DNA of 64,000 nucleotides from Microbacterium dauci. GTDB lineage: Bacteria > Actinomycetota > Actinomycetes > Actinomycetales > Microbacteriaceae. Positions 61,608-64,000 of the stretch are shown here, piece after piece (positions within the stretch are counted from its first letter, which is position 1; every line of letters starts with the position of its first letter). A program made the translations under genes and the position numbers. The stretch covers positions 310,001 through 374,000 of the forward strand of contig NZ_JASJND010000007.1 in the NCBI RefSeq assembly GCF_030065535.1. The letters are read 5' to 3'. The notes under the pieces are model-generated. The model ran no database searches. It saw nothing but the letters and a program-made list of their open reading frames with translations, and was not told the origin of the DNA.

Positions 61608-61643
61608 AGAGAGCCCCGACGCCGTCTCGCGTCGGGGCTCTCT
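61608..61643. terminator. Terminator of acnA
   Basis: AGAGAGCCCCGACGC / GCGTCGGGGCTCTCT with loop CGTCTC: a perfect 15-bp stem, 13 nt after the acnA stop. The -10 of dxs lies 13 nt beyond it. Confidence 0.92.
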
Positions 61644-61656
61644 GCGTCTGCCCGCG

Positions 61657-61662
61657 TAGACT
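61657..61662 (+). promoter_or_regulatory. -10 box of dxs (leaderless type)
   Basis: TAGACT ends 6 nt before the ATG at 61669. Because the acnA terminator ends at 61643, this is the only place for the dxs promoter, and its -35 region falls in the terminator stem. Confidence 0.55.
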
Positions 61663-61668
61663 CGGGTC

Positions 61669-63621
61669 ATGAGTCTTCTCGAGCGCATCCACGGTCCGCG
61701 AGACCTTGATGGGCTCTCGCGAGATGAGCTGCGTACCCTCGCGACCGAGGTCCGCGACTTCCTCGTCGAGAACGTGGCGCGCACCGGCGGTCACCTCGGT
61801 CCCAACCTCGGCGTCGTCGAACTGACCATCGCGCTGCACCGCATCTTCGACTCGCCGAACGACCCGTTCATCTTCGACACCGGCCACCAGTCGTACGTCC
61901 ACAAACTCCTCACCGGGCGGCAGGACTTCTCGGGGCTCCGCTCGCGCGGCGGCCTCGCAGGTTACCCGCAGCGCTCGGAGAGCGAGCACGACGTCGTCGA
62001 GTCCTCGCACGCGTCGAGTTCGCTGAGCTGGGCTGACGGTGTCTCCCGTGCGCTCACGCGCACCGGTCGGAAGGACCGTCACGTCGTCGCGGTCGTGGGC
62101 GACGGAGCCCTCACCGGCGGCATGACGTGGGAAGCGCTCAACAACATCACCGACGACAACGACCGAAATCTCGTCATCGTGGTGAACGACAACGGCCGCT
62201 CGTACGCGCCGACGATCGGCGGCATGGCGCGGTACCTGAACCGCGTCCGCACCGCCGACAGCTACGAGAGCCTGCGCGAGAGCTCGGCACGGTTCTTCCG
62301 GCTGCTCGGTCCCATGGGCCGGGCGGTATACCGCGGGGTCCGCGGCGGCACGCACGGGTTCCTGTCCCGGTTCACCAACAACGCGGCGCTCTACTCGAAT
62401 CTCGACATCAAGTACCTCGGCCCCATCGACGGCCACGACTTCGAGGCGCTCGAAGAGACGCTGCAGCTGGCGAAGGAATACAGCGCGCCGGTCATCGTCC
62501 ACGTCATCACCGAGAAGGGACGCGGGTACGAACCCGCACGCCGCGACGAGGCGGACCAGTTCCACGCCGTCGGCAAGATCGACCCTTCGACCGGCGAGCC
62601 GATCGGCACCTCGGACGCCGTCGCGTGGACGGACGTGTTCTCGTCCTCGCTCGTGGCAGCGGGCGAGCGCCGCGAGGATGTGATCGCGATGACTGCCGCG
62701 ATGCTCCGTCCGACCGGTCTCCAGGAGTTCGCACAGCGGTTCCCGGACCGTGTGTACGACGTCGGCATCGCCGAGCAGCACGCCGTCGCTTCTTCGGCCG
62801 GACTCGCATACGGCGGGTTGCATCCCGTCGTCGCGATTTACGCGACGTTCATGAACCGCGCCTTCGACCAGGTGCTGATGGATGTCGCGCTGCACAAGGC
62901 CGGCGTCACGTTCGTGCTCGATCGCTCCGGCGTCACCGGGCCGGATGGGCCGAGTCACCACGGCGTGTGGGACCTGGCGATGCTCCAACTCGTGCCCGGT
63001 ATCCGCATCGCGGCTCCTCGCGACGGCGAGCGACTCCGTGAGCTCTTTGACGAAGCCATCGAGGTCGATGACGCGCCGACGGTCGTCCGCTTCCCGAAGG
63101 GTGCGGTTCCGGTCACGCTCGACGCGGTCGAGCGACGCGAAGACGGCGCCGACGTGCTCTACCGCAGCGACGCCGAGGACGTGCTGATCGTCGCGATCGG
63201 CCCCATGGCGCACCTCGCGATGGACGTCGCCGAGCGCCTGCGGGCACAGGGGATCGGTGCCACGGTGGTCGATCCACGGTGGGCGGTGCCGATCCAGCCC
63301 TCCATCGTCGAACTCGCGCGGAGCCATCGCCTCGTCATCACGATCGAGGACGGCATCCGCGTCGGCGGTGTCGGAACGCGTGTGCGCCAAGTGCTCCGCG
63401 AGGCGGGGGTTTCGACCGCGGTCGACGAGCTCGGCCTGCCCGATCGCTTCATCGATCACGCGACACGGGAGCAGATCCTCGACGACGCCGGTCTGTCGCC
63501 GTCGAAGATCGCGCAGGACGTCGTGGCCCAGGTGCTCGGCACGCGCATCCCGATGGCCCGTCCCGCGACCGATACGGGCGCGATCTGGCTCGCCGACGAA
63601 GCACGGCACGGCGAGTCCTGA
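61669..63621 (+). CDS. dxs: 1-Deoxy-D-xylulose-5-phosphate synthase
   Basis: The 650-residue thiamine-diphosphate enzyme joins pyruvate and glyceraldehyde-3-phosphate, the first step of the non-mevalonate isoprenoid pathway. It has GHQSYVHKLLTGR and SSSLSWADGVSRAL near the N-terminus, and the ThDP motif GDGALTGGMTWEALNNI with IVVNDNGRSYAP. The pyrimidine-domain motif is GIAEQHAVASSAGLAYGGLH, then YATFMNRAFDQV and DRSGVTGPDGPSHHG. It has the usual length (about 630-650). The transcript is probably leaderless (-10 six nt upstream), with no Shine-Dalgarno site. A pepN-type gene follows, 40 nt downstream. Confidence 0.94.
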   Translation: MSLLERIHGPRDLDGLSRDELRTLATEVRDFLVENVARTGGHLGPNLGVVELTIALHRIFDSPNDPFIFDTGHQSYVHKLLTGRQDFSGLRSRGGLAGYPQRSESEHDVVESSHASSSLSWADGVSRALTRTGRKDRHVVAVVGDGALTGGMTWEALNNITDDNDRNLVIVVNDNGRSYAPTIGGMARYLNRVRTADSYESLRESSARFFRLLGPMGRAVYRGVRGGTHGFLSRFTNNAALYSNLDIKYLGPIDGHDFEALEETLQLAKEYSAPVIVHVITEKGRGYEPARRDEADQFHAVGKIDPSTGEPIGTSDAVAWTDVFSSSLVAAGERREDVIAMTAAMLRPTGLQEFAQRFPDRVYDVGIAEQHAVASSAGLAYGGLHPVVAIYATFMNRAFDQVLMDVALHKAGVTFVLDRSGVTGPDGPSHHGVWDLAMLQLVPGIRIAAPRDGERLRELFDEAIEVDDAPTVVRFPKGAVPVTLDAVERREDGADVLYRSDAEDVLIVAIGPMAHLAMDVAERLRAQGIGATVVDPRWAVPIQPSIVELARSHRLVITIEDGIRVGGVGTRVRQVLREAGVSTAVDELGLPDRFIDHATREQILDDAGLSPSKIAQDVVAQVLGTRIPMARPATDTGAIWLADEARHGES

Positions 63622-63661
63622 GCTGGGTCGCGCTGCGGCATCCGCGTGACACGATGGACGG

Positions 63662-64000
63662 ATGAGCTCCGCGAACCTGACCCGTGATGAGACCGCTGCC
63701 CGCTCCGCCGCGGTGCGGCTGCACACCGTCGACGTGGATCTCGATCTGCGATCGGCGACGGATGCCGCGCAGTCGACGTTCGCGACGGTGAGCACGCTCC
63801 GCTTCTCGGCGACCACCGCGGAGACCTGGGTCGACTTCATCGGCGATGCCGTCGATCAGGTGAGCGTCAACGGCGTCGACGTGCCCGTCGAATGGGACGG
63901 TGCTCGTGTGCTGCTCCGAGGACCTTCTGCCGAGAACGAGGTCCGCATCACGGCGCGCGGCCGCTTCAGCGCATCGGGGGAGGGCCTGCACCGGTTCGTC
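63662..64000 (+). CDS. pepN: Aminopeptidase N (M1), N-terminal fragment
   Basis: Only the first 113 codons lie in the window. The protein starts MSSANLTRDETAARSAAVRL and continues HTVDVDLDLRSATDAAQSTF, a typical start of actinobacterial PepN (beta-saddle N-terminal domain). It ends in-frame at the window edge (SASGEGLHRFV, the conserved GEGLH motif). The zinc site lies beyond the edge. Aminopeptidase N trims N-terminal residues of peptides. The start is ATG 63662, without a strong ribosome-binding site. Confidence 0.85.
   Translation, partial: MSSANLTRDETAARSAAVRLHTVDVDLDLRSATDAAQSTFATVSTLRFSATTAETWVDFIGDAVDQVSVNGVDVPVEWDGARVLLRGPSAENEVRITARGRFSASGEGLHRFV

Overview
The window is high-GC DNA with tightly packed, often start/stop-overlapping genes, GTG starts and actinobacterial marker families (SepH, DUF3071/3093/3159/3710/4191/4193/7455, polyphosphate glucokinase, GlnE, a SigA with an Ala/Lys- and Asp/Glu-rich N-terminus). 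Gene order and protein sequences fit the family Microbacteriaceae, probably Microbacterium or a close relative; this is recognition from memory, not a database result.

Layout. 1-143 is the start of aceE (minus strand). 332-3273 holds tRNA-Val, a zinc-ribbon coiled-coil protein, a PolA-like DNA polymerase and rnpB. 3286-8755 holds polyphosphate glucokinase and a nitrogen block: glnA2, a GS that lacks the adenylylation tyrosine, and glnE, the GS adenylyltransferase. A DUF808 membrane protein and a four-gene ABC operon (two FtsX-like permeases, two ATPases) follow to 16396, then a small acidic protein and glutaminase.

17774-34195 is a 16.4-kb prophage bounded by a perfect 20-bp repeat. It is inserted in the last codons of glnA1, the adenylylatable glutamine synthetase. 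The phage arm of attR rebuilds the same last residues and a new stop, and it carries a hairpin that replaces the native glnA1 terminator, which is now stranded about 16.4 kb away beside glsA. The prophage is compact. Integrase and repressor read rightward. A single leftward series holds the excisionase-like protein, HTH proteins, a tRNA-Arg, a lambda-O-like initiator with an origin inside its gene, HTH and HNH proteins, terminase, portal, a protease-capsid fusion, connectors, tail proteins and a sigma-70-like protein. No lysis gene was recognised.

34169-43878 holds glnA1, RDD and DUF4191 membrane proteins, a hypothetical single-span protein, the pepA-lpd-sucB operon (E3 and E2 of the 2-oxoacid dehydrogenases, matching aceE at the left edge) and a PAC2 protein. 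43901-48198 holds sigA with a thiol-stress-type promoter, followed by an F420-ligase-like protein and two tandem ATP-grasp proteins. 48269-55770 holds DUF7455, topoisomerase IV (parE, parC), DUF4287, an alkaline-phosphatase-superfamily protein and sepH. 56042-64000 holds DUF4193, DUF3093, dut, DUF3710, DUF3159, aconitase, dxs and the start of an aminopeptidase N.

A theme across the host DNA is TANNNT -10 boxes lying only 6-8 nt before start codons, which suggests leaderless transcripts. No CRISPR array or insertion sequence was seen. No gene-free stretch exceeds about 300 bp; the longest gaps (144-331, 17706-17973, 43879-44086, 55771-56041) are described in the relevant entries.
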